Assembly (NCBI RefSeq): GCF_004125265.1
Contig: NZ_RDTE01000003.1
Location: 8,246,001 to 8,310,000, forward strand
Length of the DNA: 64,000 nucleotides
Source of the DNA: Streptomyces lydicus
GTDB taxonomy: Bacteria; Actinomycetota; Actinomycetes; Streptomycetales; Streptomycetaceae
Reading direction: 5' to 3'
Shown one piece after another: positions 56,636 through 64,000 of this stretch. The notes under the pieces were generated by a model. The model was given only the letters and a program-made list of their open reading frames with translations. It did not search any database and had not been told where the DNA came from. Each line of letters begins with the position of its first letter. Positions within the stretch are counted from its first letter, which is position 1. The position numbers were made by a program, and so were the translations under genes.

Positions 56636-58180
56636 TCAGCCCGCGGTGCCGGCCTCCTGCTCGGCCCGCCGTCGCAGCTCCTTCTTGTCGGGCTTCCCGG
56701 CATCGGTCAGCGGCAGCGCCTCGACGAAGGTGACGTGCGCCGGTTCGTACATCGCCCCGCGCTCCGCGCAGACCATCTCGCGCAGCTGCTGCGCATCGAC
56801 GCTGCTGCCGGGCGCCCGCACCACCGTCGCGTGCACCCGCTCCATGCGGTCGGCGTCGCGGACGCCGAACACGGCACTCTGCAGTACCTGCGGGTGCGAG
56901 TTCAGCAGGTCCTCCAGCTCCGTGGTGTACACATGGCCGCCGACCACGACGATCATGTCCTTGATCCGGTCGACGATCGTCAAGTACCCCTCGTCGTCGA
57001 GGAATCCGATGTCCCCGGTGTGCAGCCAGCCGTCCCGCAGGACCTCGGCGGTCAGCTCGGGCTGCTTCCAGTACCCCTTCATGATCATGTCGGAGCGGAC
57101 GCAGATCTCGCCGTGTTCACCGGTCGGCAGATCGCGGCCCGATTCGTCGCGGACCGCCACCTCGACATCGGGCAGCACCTTCCCCGCCGACCGCAGCCGC
57201 TCGGGGCGCTGCGGGTCGTGGTCCTCCTGGGTGAGCACGCTGATGCCGCCGGCCTCGTTCTGCCCGTAGCCCTGCATCAGTACCGGGCCGAACGCCTTTA
57301 CCGCGTCGGCTATCCGGGCCGGGGACGCCTGGCAGCCGCCGTAGGTCAGCATCCGCAGGCTGGAGGTGTCGGTGTGCCGGGCGTCCGGGTGGTCCATCAG
57401 CTGGTAGAGCATCGGCGGCATCAGGAAGACATCGGTGATGCGCTCGCGTTCGATGGCGGCGAGCGCGGCGCTCGGGTCGAAGTCGTCGAGCAGCACGACC
57501 GCGCCCCCCGCGTGCAGCGTGCTGTCGGCCATCAGGCCCGCCGCGTGCGCGAGGGTGGAGCACACCAGCTGACGTCGCTCGGTCTCCGGCTGCTGGAGCA
57601 CCCCGTGGAACCAGCGTGCCTGCTCGAAGGTGGTGCAGATGCCCTTCGGGTGGCCGGTGGTGCCGCCGGTGTGGCGGATGGTGCAGACGTCGTCGGGCTT
57701 GGCCCGGCTCGCGAACGGCTCGTCGGACTGACCGGCCGCCAGTTCCAACAGGTCCGTGCCCACCTTGGCGGGGCCGAGGACGAGCACCTCCGGAACCGGC
57801 GCCAACGCGGTGACCTCGGCGGCCCGTTCGGCATAGCGCGGGTCGACGATCAGGGCGCGGGTCTCGACATCGCGGACGATGGCGGCCTGGGACTCGGCGG
57901 ACAGCTTGTTGTAGAGGTAGTTGACCCGGGCGCCGACCAGGTTGGCGGCGTAACGGACTGCGATGATCTCCGGGAGGTTGCCGCTCAGGAGCGTGACGGT
58001 CGCACCGCGGCCGACGCCCCGGGCGCACAGTGCCCGTGCCATGCGGTGGACCAGTGAGCGGAACTCGCCTGCGGTGACGCGGCGGCCTTCGTGTACCAGG
58101 ACTTCGCGCCCCGGGTCGGCGCTAAGGACATCGAGGTTCTCCTCTACATAGGTACGGAATGTGCGGGCGGTGGTGGACAT
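56636..58180 (-). CDS. AMP-dependent acyl-CoA synthetase/ligase
   Basis: A 514-residue ANL-superfamily enzyme that adenylates a carboxylic acid and transfers it to CoA. The phosphate loop HTGGTTGHPKG, YGQNEAGG, GWLHTGD, VDRIKDMI and the catalytic lysine near the C terminus (AGKPDKKEL) are intact. The substrate, a fatty or aromatic acid, cannot be read. AGGAGGAAG precedes the ATG at 58180. A 12-bp perfect inverted repeat lies about 60 bp upstream in its promoter region, so a local repressor may control it. Confidence 0.92.
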   Translation of the reverse strand: MSTTARTFRTYVEENLDVLSADPGREVLVHEGRRVTAGEFRSLVHRMARALCARGVGRGATVTLLSGNLPEIIAVRYAANLVGARVNYLYNKLSAESQAAIVRDVETRALIVDPRYAERAAEVTALAPVPEVLVLGPAKVGTDLLELAAGQSDEPFASRAKPDDVCTIRHTGGTTGHPKGICTTFEQARWFHGVLQQPETERRQLVCSTLAHAAGLMADSTLHAGGAVVLLDDFDPSAALAAIERERITDVFLMPPMLYQLMDHPDARHTDTSSLRMLTYGGCQASPARIADAVKAFGPVLMQGYGQNEAGGISVLTQEDHDPQRPERLRSAGKVLPDVEVAVRDESGRDLPTGEHGEICVRSDMIMKGYWKQPELTAEVLRDGWLHTGDIGFLDDEGYLTIVDRIKDMIVVVGGHVYTTELEDLLNSHPQVLQSAVFGVRDADRMERVHATVVRAPGSSVDAQQLREMVCAERGAMYEPAHVTFVEALPLTDAGKPDKKELRRRAEQEAGTAG

Positions 58181-58651
58181 GATGTGAGGCTTCCTCCTGA
58201 CGCCGGCGGGCGCAGTCGGCTACGCCGGATGTGACGTACACAGATTTGGTTGCTACAGGCAACCAAATCTCAGGATAGTCGCTGCAGATCAACATCTCCA
58301 AGTCGGTCTCCGCGCCGGTCCCCACGCCGGACGTGGGTGCGAGGAGAACCCCCTGGCGGGCGCACCGGGTGCCCGCCGCGAGCTGCCCGGCCATCGCTCC
58401 ACGGGACCGCCCCGAAAGCGCGTCCGAATTCATCGCACTGAATATCGTCAACACGGTCGCCCGCCCGGGAACAGCGACGGATAATGCTCGCTCGCGCACG
58501 GGTCGCCGATGCCCTGCGGAACTCGCTCTCCCTGCGGGTCCGTCCCGTGTCGAGAGATGATGGAGACCAGCGGAAGCACAGCGAGAACCGGCCGATGTAC
58601 GGAGAGCGCCACGGCTGTCGGTCCGCGATGACCGGCGGAAGGAGTGCCTGG
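58181..58651. other. divergent intergenic region
   Basis: No gene is supported between the ligase start and the phosphatase start. Apart from the palindrome at 58242-58270 it is ordinary GC-rich sequence. The phosphatase could begin up to 57 bases earlier (ATG 58595 or 58628). Confidence 0.45.
58242..58270. promoter_or_regulatory. 12-bp perfect inverted repeat, putative operator of the ligase gene
   Basis: AGATTTGGTTGC-TACAG-GCAACCAAATCT is a perfect 12-5-12 repeat, AT-rich against its surroundings, 62 bp upstream of the ligase ATG. Its symmetry suits a MarR- or TetR-type dimer. No regulator gene adjoins it. Confidence 0.6.
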
Positions 58652-60736
58652 ATGGGTGCGACCGACGCGTTCCCCGAGGGTGCCGCCCGGGTCGGGGCCA
58701 CGCCGGGGCAGCCCGGCGGCCTGCTGGATGTGCTGGGCGTGGCCGCCGTGATGCTGGATGCGGACGGGCGGATCACCCTGTGGAGCCCCCAGGCCGAGCA
58801 GCTCTTCGGCTGGAGCGCGAAGGAAGCGCTCGGCCGGCCCGCGGCGCAGCTGCTGGTCGGCCCGGAGCACATCGATCTGGTCCTGGGCCTCTTCTCCCAG
58901 GTCATGGCGGGCGGCGAAAGCTGGGCGGGGGTCTTCCCGGTCCAGCACAAGGACGGCAGTACCCGGCTCGTCGAGTTCCGCAATATGCGGCTGCTGGACG
59001 AGCGCGGTGAGTCCTACGCCCTGGGCATCGCCACCGACCAGGCCGTGCTGCGGCGGGTCGAGCGGGATCTGGCGCTGTCCGTACGCCTCGTCGCCCAGTC
59101 ACCGATCGGTCTGGCGGTCCTGGACACCGCGCTGCGCTTCGTGATGGTCAATCCGGCGCTGGAGCGCATCAACGACCTGCCCGCCGACCAGCACCTCGGC
59201 CGCGATGTCCGAGAAGCCCTGTCCTTTCTGGACACCGGCACCATCGTGTCCCGGATGCGCGAGGTGCTCGACACCGGAACCCCGCTGCTCGACCAGTTCA
59301 CCGTCGGCCGCACCGCCGCCGACCCCCACGCCGACCGGGCCTGGTCGGTGTCGTACTACCGGCTGGAGGACCCGCACGGCCGGGTGCTGGGGCTGGCCAC
59401 CTCGGTCGTGGACGTCACCGAGCAGCACCGCGCCGCCACCGAGGCCGCTCGTGCCCGCAGGCGGCTGGCCGTCATCGCCGACGCCTCCGCCACCGTCGGT
59501 ACCACCCTCGACGTCGACCAGACCGCCCACGAACTGGCCGACGTCATTGTGCCCGAGCTGGCGGACCTGGCCGCGGTCGATGTCCTCGACGCCGTGCTCG
59601 ACGGCCGGCGCCCGACCTCGCTCTCCCGTGGCGGCCCGGCCCGTTTCCGGGCGCTCGCCGTGGCCACGGCCTACTCCACCGAGGCGGTCCGCGCCGCCGA
59701 CCCCACCGGCCAGATAGCGTCCTATGAAGCCGACCGGCTGATCACCCGCTGTGTGACCGAAGCCCGTCCGGTGCGCATTCCCCACGTCGGCCCGGACGAC
59801 CTGCCGCACATCGCACCGGACCAGCAGGGCGCCGCACTCCTGGGAAGGGCCGGACTGCACTCCTACCTGGCCGTACCGCTCATCGCCCGCGGCGAGGTCC
59901 TGGGCGCGCTGTCGCTGTACCGCGTCCGCAACCCGGAGCCCTTCGACGAGGACGACGCGGTGCTCGCGGTGGAGCTGGCCGCTCGCGCCGCGGTCTGCAT
60001 CGACAACGCCCGCTCGTACCAGAGCGAACGCCGCACCGCGCTCACCCTCCAGCGCCATCTGATGAACCACCGGCCGCCGCAGCCCACGGCCATGGAGATC
60101 GCCTACCGCTACCAGCCGGCCCAGGCGGCCAGTGAGGTCGGCGGTGACTGGTTCGACGCCATCCCGGTGACCGGCGACAAGACCGCGCTGGTGGTCGGCG
60201 ATGTGATGGGCAGCGGCATCAACGCCGCTGCCACCATGGGCCAGTTGCGCACCACCACCCGTGCGCTGGCCGACCTCGACCTCGACCCGGCCGAGGTGCT
60301 CCGCCACCTCGATCACATCGCCGGCGGTCTGGATCCGGCCTTCGCCACCTGCCTGTACGCCGTCTACGACCCCCACCGCGCCCTGTGCCGGATCGCCGTC
60401 GCCGGGCATCTGCCCCCCATCGTGGTGCGCCCGGACCGGCCGCCCGAGCTGCTGGATCTGCCCACCGGTGCGCCGCTCGGCGTCGGCGGCGTCCCCTTCG
60501 AGCAGACCACGGTTCCGCTCCGCGACGGCGACCTGCTGGTGCTCTACACCGACGGGCTGATCGAAACCCGGGACCAGCCCATAGACGCGCGGCTGGACAC
60601 CCTCCTGGAGCTGCTGGCCCGGCCCGAAGGGGATCTGGAGGGCCTGTGCGACCGTCTCCTCGCCGCACTGCGCGACGAGCACGACCACGACGATGTCGCG
60701 CTGCTCATCGCCCGGGTCCACGCGCTCGGGGACTGA
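58652..60736 (+). CDS. PAS-PAS-GAF-PP2C phosphatase
   Basis: A 694-residue cytoplasmic signalling phosphatase. PAS 1 (about 25-140: VAAVMLDADGRITLWSPQAE), PAS 2 (about 145-265: SPIGLAVLDTALRFVMVNPA), GAF (about 270-455: HSYLAVPLIARGEVLGALSL) and a SpoIIE/PP2C domain (about 460-694: LQRHLM, EVGGDWFDA, VGDVMGSGINAA, LYTDGLIE, DHDDVALL). The ATG at 58652 is chosen because GGAAGGAG lies eight bases upstream. This layout is typical of the many Streptomyces phosphatases acting on anti-sigma antagonists; the signal is unknown. No histidine-kinase-like domain is attached. Confidence 0.92.
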   Translation: MGATDAFPEGAARVGATPGQPGGLLDVLGVAAVMLDADGRITLWSPQAEQLFGWSAKEALGRPAAQLLVGPEHIDLVLGLFSQVMAGGESWAGVFPVQHKDGSTRLVEFRNMRLLDERGESYALGIATDQAVLRRVERDLALSVRLVAQSPIGLAVLDTALRFVMVNPALERINDLPADQHLGRDVREALSFLDTGTIVSRMREVLDTGTPLLDQFTVGRTAADPHADRAWSVSYYRLEDPHGRVLGLATSVVDVTEQHRAATEAARARRRLAVIADASATVGTTLDVDQTAHELADVIVPELADLAAVDVLDAVLDGRRPTSLSRGGPARFRALAVATAYSTEAVRAADPTGQIASYEADRLITRCVTEARPVRIPHVGPDDLPHIAPDQQGAALLGRAGLHSYLAVPLIARGEVLGALSLYRVRNPEPFDEDDAVLAVELAARAAVCIDNARSYQSERRTALTLQRHLMNHRPPQPTAMEIAYRYQPAQAASEVGGDWFDAIPVTGDKTALVVGDVMGSGINAAATMGQLRTTTRALADLDLDPAEVLRHLDHIAGGLDPAFATCLYAVYDPHRALCRIAVAGHLPPIVVRPDRPPELLDLPTGAPLGVGGVPFEQTTVPLRDGDLLVLYTDGLIETRDQPIDARLDTLLELLARPEGDLEGLCDRLLAALRDEHDHDDVALLIARVHALGD

Positions 60737-61053
60737 CCGCACGGGCAGCGGGTTTTGGTGGGACCGCTACGGATTCGGCGGTCCTCCGCGCGATATCGCG
60801 CTGCGCTTTCCGGCGCGGAATCCGCTTGTCCACCGCGGCTACTCCGTGGATAACCGCCCCGATGGCCTTGCTGAGCTTCGGATTTCGTTGCCCAAAGGCC
60901 TTAACAAGACCTTGACGGGAGTCGTCGGCAGGGGTTGTATTCGGTCACCAAAGCGAGACCTGAGGATGTCCGGGTCCGGAGCGCTTTGCGGCGTTCTTCC
61001 GTCAAGACGCCACCCCTTCCTGCCGCCAGCACCGATGGGATACGGATACCGAT
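60737..61053. other. gap with palindrome, DnaA-box-like pair and candidate promoter
   Basis: No gene. GCGCGATATCGCGC (60788-60801) is a perfect palindrome. TTGTCCACC (60826-60834) and, on the other strand, TTATCCACG (60853-60845) resemble DnaA boxes in inverted orientation. TTGACG (60912-60917) with TTGTAT 17 bp on (60935-60940) is a possible promoter for the permease. Confidence 0.45.
60912..60940 (+). promoter_or_regulatory. candidate promoter of the APC permease
   Basis: TTGACG and TTGTAT are separated by 17 bp. The -35 box is good; the -10 lacks the usual A at position two. It would give a leader of about 105 nt. Confidence 0.4.
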
Positions 61054-62529
61054 ATGCCCTACACGCCTGTTGCCTCCGCAGCTCCTGAGCGGGACACCCG
61101 CAGTGCGACGGTGAAAGACGCCTCCGGCGCCCCCCAGCTCACCCGGTCGATCGGTGTGGTCGGCGGCACCCTGCTCACGCTGTCCTGTCTGACCCCGGCA
61201 TCCTCGCTCTTCGTGATCGTGCCGGACTCGTTCGCCACCCTGGGCACGGGCACCGCGCTGACCATCGCCGTCGCGGCGCTGCTGTGTATCGGCGTGGCCT
61301 TCACCTACTCCGAGCTCGGCACGCTGATACCGAGCTCCGGTGGCGAGTACGCGATGGTGGGCACGCTCATGGGCCGCCTCGCCGGGTGGCTGGTTTTCGT
61401 GCTCTCGCTGATCGTCGTCATGATCGTGCCGCCCATCATCGCCCTGGGTACCGCCGACTATCTGGCGCCGATCATCCAACTGGATCCGCAGTACACCGCC
61501 GCCGCCGTGATGCTGCTGGCCACCGCCATGGGCCTGCTCGATCTGCGCGCCAACGCCTGGATCACCGGCATCTTCCTGGTGCTGGAGGTCGTCGCCTGCG
61601 CGGTGGTCGCCGTCCTCGGCTTCACCCACACCCACCGGTCCGCGTCCGTGCTCGTGCACCCCGTGATCGACGCCGGACACGGTCACAGCACCGCCGTCAC
61701 CGCGGGGCTCATCGTCGCCGGGCTGGCCACCGCGCTCTTCATCCTGCAGGGCTTCTCCACCGCCGTGTACCTCGCCGAGGAGATGGAGAACCCCCGTCGC
61801 AACGTCTCCCGTACGGTGCTGTGGACCCTCGGCATCGGCGCGGCCGTGGTGCTGGTCCCGGTGGTCGCGATCACCCTCGGCGCCCCCGACCTGAAGACCC
61901 TCGGGGCCGGTGACGTCGCCGGCATGGTGCAGGACTGGAGCAACTCGGGCGTCGGCACGTTCGTCAGCCTCTGCATCGCCCTGGCGATCATCAACGCGGC
62001 GATCGTGATGGTGATCCAGAACTCCCGTGTGGTGTTCTCCTCGGCACGTGACGCGGCCTGGCCGACGGCCGTCAACCGCGTCTTCTCGCACGTCGGCCGG
62101 CGCTTCGGCTCCCCCTGGGCGGCCACCCTCGCGGTGGGGGTCCCCGGTGCGGCCCTGTGCTTCGTCAACCTCGACACCCTGAGCGAGGTCACCGGCGTGG
62201 CCGTGGCCGCGATGTATGTCTTCGTCGCGCTGGGCGCTCTGGTCTCGCGCCGCGGGGAGCACAAGCACCGCCTGGCCTGGCGGATGCCGCTGTGGCCCGC
62301 GGTCCCGGCGCTGCTGGTCGTGGTGCTGGCCTGGGTGCTCTGTCAGCAGAGCACCACGAGCCTGGCCATCACCGGCCTCATCGTGGCCGTCGCCGCGCTG
62401 TACTGGCTGTGCTACCTGCGCCCGCGCCAGGAGACCCACTGGGTGATCGCGGTCCCCGAGGACGAGCAGGCTCCCGCAGACGAGCAGGCTCCCGCACCGG
62501 CGTCGTCCGCGGCCTCGCTGTCCGCGTAG
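61054..62529 (+). CDS. APC-family amino acid/polyamine permease
   Basis: A 491-residue permease with about 12 helices. SIGVVGGTLLTLSCLTPASSLF is its first helix with the binding-loop glycines, then FTYSELGTLIPSSGGEYAMVG and, in the sixth helix region, ILQGFSTAVYLAEEMENPRRNVSRTV. SSARDAAWPTAVNRVFSHV is the usual cytoplasmic loop. The C-terminal 30 residues have a DEQAPADEQAPAP repeat. Substrate undefined. Monocistronic, ending before a hairpin. Confidence 0.9.
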   Translation: MPYTPVASAAPERDTRSATVKDASGAPQLTRSIGVVGGTLLTLSCLTPASSLFVIVPDSFATLGTGTALTIAVAALLCIGVAFTYSELGTLIPSSGGEYAMVGTLMGRLAGWLVFVLSLIVVMIVPPIIALGTADYLAPIIQLDPQYTAAAVMLLATAMGLLDLRANAWITGIFLVLEVVACAVVAVLGFTHTHRSASVLVHPVIDAGHGHSTAVTAGLIVAGLATALFILQGFSTAVYLAEEMENPRRNVSRTVLWTLGIGAAVVLVPVVAITLGAPDLKTLGAGDVAGMVQDWSNSGVGTFVSLCIALAIINAAIVMVIQNSRVVFSSARDAAWPTAVNRVFSHVGRRFGSPWAATLAVGVPGAALCFVNLDTLSEVTGVAVAAMYVFVALGALVSRRGEHKHRLAWRMPLWPAVPALLVVVLAWVLCQQSTTSLAITGLIVAVAALYWLCYLRPRQETHWVIAVPEDEQAPADEQAPAPASSAASLSA

Positions 62530-62549
62530 GGCGACCAGCCCCACGAACG

Positions 62550-62575
62550 CCCGCCCGGGTCGGTACTCGGGCGGG
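62550..62575. terminator. hairpin between permease and convergent gene
   Basis: CCCGCCCG (62550-62557) pairs with CGGGCGGG (62568-62575) around a 10-nt loop, followed by TCTTC. It is 20 bp after the permease stop codon. Confidence 0.7.
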
Positions 62576-62617
62576 TCTTCGCTGGCGGGCCTTCGCTTCG
62601 CTGCCGGCGGGCGGTTT

Positions 62618-62956
62618 CTACTGCCCGGCGGGCCGGGAGAGCGCGAGCGCGTCCAGCAGAAGGCATACATGGTCGACGGCGTCCCGCGCCGCCGGTGCCT
62701 CGGCGGCCGGTCCCTCGTCGAGCAGCCCGGCGGCCTCCTGCAGCAGCTTCAGCAGCCGCTGGTCCGCGTCGGCCGCCGTTTCCGCGTGCGCCAGGGCGGA
62801 CCGGATCTGCTCGCCCGTGAGCGGCTGACCGGTTTCGAGGAAGCGGTACAACGCCACGGCGGCTTGCCGGTCGGCGTCGTTCGGCTTCCACAGTCCGAGC
62901 GCGTGGTGGTCGATGAGCGCGGCCGCCTCGGTTCGGATCTCCTCGGGAACATGCAT
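62618..62956 (-). CDS. hypothetical helical protein
   Basis: A 112-residue soluble protein, almost entirely alpha-helical by composition. It begins MHVPEEIRTEAAALIDHHAL and contains LYRFLETGQPLTGEQIRSAL and LLKLLQEAAGLLDEG. A GTG at 63001 would add 15 residues (MTPSGPSRRYETFVG); neither start has a good ribosome site. I do not recognise the family. It converges with the permease gene. Confidence 0.65.
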   Translation of the reverse strand: MHVPEEIRTEAAALIDHHALGLWKPNDADRQAAVALYRFLETGQPLTGEQIRSALAHAETAADADQRLLKLLQEAAGLLDEGPAAEAPAARDAVDHVCLLLDALALSRPAGQ

Positions 62957-63001
62957 GCCCACGAACGTCTCATACCGCCTCGACGGGCCGGATGGCGTCA
63001 C

Positions 63002-63404
63002 AGGGGTCCCGCTTCAGCCCTCGGTCCGGCTCCCTCTCCCCGGCGAGCGGGGCTGACCAGGCACGTTGTGGCCGTACCCGGATCACCCGACTGGCACAGG
63101 CCCGTCGGACAAGCGGCCGGGCCTGTGGGAAGAGTTACATGAACCATGCACGCTCTGGGCGATTTGTTCCCTGCGGGGTGGCGCGATGGGAGCGCCGCGT
63201 ATATCCCCTTCGTCGAAGACGTTCGCCTCTGCGCAGCAGGAAAACCTACCCAGGGGTCTTCCCGCCCTCTGGCGCCCGGCCCCGGATCACGGGACCATCC
63301 TCGAACAGCCCGCGGGTCCGCCCGGCGCAGCGCGGGCCCTGACTGCTGCTGCGCTCCGCATCGCGCGGCTCGCCCACCGTATGCGGGAGGTGTAGAAAGA
63401 GGAC
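63002..63404. other. gap before the sensor kinase gene
   Basis: No gene is supported. ACAGGCCCG (63096-63104) and CGGGCCTGT (63118-63126) form a hairpin with a 13-nt loop. A frame from ATG 63139 runs on without protein-like composition. Confidence 0.4.
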
Positions 63405-64000
63405 ATGGCCGGACGCTACGGCCGCCCGCGTTCGGTTCTCAGGATGCGAACTGTCGCAGGTCAGGTCTTTCTCCTGCAGGTGGCGATCGTGGTGTTGCTC
63501 GTCGCCGCCGCCATCGCGGCGCTCGTGCTGCAGTCCAGGGCCGACGGAGACCGCGAGGCCCGCAACAGATCCGTCGCCGTGGCGGAGGCCTTCGCGAATG
63601 CGCCGGGCATCGAGGCAGCACTGAAAAGCGCCGATCCGACACTGGTGCTGCAGCCGCTGACCGAGGCCGCCCGCAAGCGCTCCGAGGTCGACTTCATCGT
63701 CGTGATGAACACCCAGGGCATCCGCTACACCCACCCGATCCGCAACCGGATCGGCAAGAAGTTCGTCGGCACCCTGAAGCCGGCGCTGTCCGGTCATGTG
63801 GTCACCGAGCGGATCACCGGCACCATCGGGCCCCTCGTCCAGGCCGTGGTGCCGGTCTTCGGCCACAGCGGCAAGGACAAGGGGAAGGTTGTCGGGCTGG
63901 TCTCCGCCGGGATCACCGTCAACCGGGTGAGCGGTGTCGTCGACGACCAGTTCCCCCTGCTGTTCGGTGCCGCCGCCGGCGTTCTCCTCCTCACCACCGG
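63405..64000 (+). CDS. CitA/DcuS-like sensor histidine kinase, 5' part
   Basis: The N-terminal 198 residues of a gene cut by the window end. The ATG follows AGAGGA. A transmembrane helix (VAIVVLLVAAAIAALVL, about residues 27-45) is followed by an extracytoplasmic sensor domain with DFIVVMNTQGIRYTHP and RIGKKFVGTLKPALSG, the pattern of single-Cache citrate/C4-dicarboxylate sensors, then GKVVGLVSAGITVNRV and a second helix beginning LLFGAAAGVLLLTT. A PAS and kinase core would be expected beyond the edge, with a response regulator downstream. Confidence 0.88.
   Translation, partial: MAGRYGRPRSVLRMRTVAGQVFLLQVAIVVLLVAAAIAALVLQSRADGDREARNRSVAVAEAFANAPGIEAALKSADPTLVLQPLTEAARKRSEVDFIVVMNTQGIRYTHPIRNRIGKKFVGTLKPALSGHVVTERITGTIGPLVQAVVPVFGHSGKDKGKVVGLVSAGITVNRVSGVVDDQFPLLFGAAAGVLLLTT

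Noticed and set aside
1..64000. tRNA, rRNA, known riboswitch, insertion sequence or prophage
   Set aside because: No tRNA-like TPsiC arm with acceptor pairing, no transposase or integrase motifs and no recognisable riboswitch core were found by reading; a covariance-model scan would be decisive.

Overview
The window is very GC-rich, has strong third-position GC bias and uses GTG, TTG and leaderless starts. Its genes include a subtilisin-inhibitor-like protein, an A-factor-type (AfsA/ArpA) signalling pair, MurT/GatD, an ANTAR-less SpoIIE-type phosphatase set and a group 1h [NiFe]-hydrogenase. Together these point to a chromosomal segment of Streptomyces or a close relative. I saw no rRNA, tRNA, CRISPR array, transposase or phage gene.

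Layout. (1) 1-9.5 kb: a secreted tripeptidyl-aminopeptidase-like hydrolase, an NAD-epimerase-like reductase, a PlsC acyltransferase, a DJ-1/PfpI protein, two small secreted proteins (one an SSI protease inhibitor with Arg at P1), a short membrane protein, a CtaG-like oxidase assembly protein and 6-phosphofructokinase. (2) 9.6-14.6 kb: gatD-murT (lipid II amidation), peptide deformylase, and a TetR regulator divergent from an acyl-CoA dehydrogenase. (3) 15.3-21.1 kb: glyoxylate carboligase with a readable promoter and operator-like palindrome, a P450, a small conserved gene, and an alkylation-repair pair (Ada-AlkA fusion overlapping ogt). (4) 21.1-26.8 kb: a gamma-butyrolactone-type signalling locus (SDR, AfsA homologue, ScbR-type receptor, ARE-like element over the afsA promoter), followed by a large MFS exporter with a C-terminal beta-sandwich extension. 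(5) 26.9-31.2 kb: a GNAT, a GntR/FCD regulator, and a second leuA that has a Leu-rich leader peptide but is broken by an apparent one-base deletion, then a DUF4232-type lipoprotein. (6) 31.4-45.1 kb: one forward operon of fourteen genes for a group 1h (high-affinity, atmospheric-H2-type) [NiFe]-hydrogenase: small and large subunits, a NifU-like protein, three poorly described accessory proteins, a maturation protease, a 34-residue protein, and hypA, B, F, C, D, E. (7) 45.1-53.6 kb: a Tat-exported DyP peroxidase, an orphan AccE-like protein, an MFS exporter divergent from an ArsR-type regulator, an APC permease, a PP2C phosphatase and a MASE1 membrane protein. (8) 53.6-56.6 kb: divergent ATP-dependent DNA ligase and LigD-type polymerase genes (end joining), then a His/Gly-rich secreted protein. 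(9) 56.6-64 kb: an acyl-CoA ligase with a strong palindrome upstream, a PAS-PAS-GAF-PP2C phosphatase, an APC permease, an unknown gene and the start of a CitA/DcuS-like sensor kinase cut by the window edge.

How it fits together. The hydrogenase operon is largely self-contained: structural genes, Fe-S supply, nickel insertion (HypA/HypB), Fe(CN)2CO assembly (HypC-F), C-terminal processing and three conserved partners of unknown role. The AfsA/receptor pair is a complete signal-and-sensor module that may also control the neighbouring exporter. Gaps, many of them at gene 3' ends, repeatedly carry minisatellites with 7-, 14-, 15- and 21-bp units, a notable sequence-level feature of this window.
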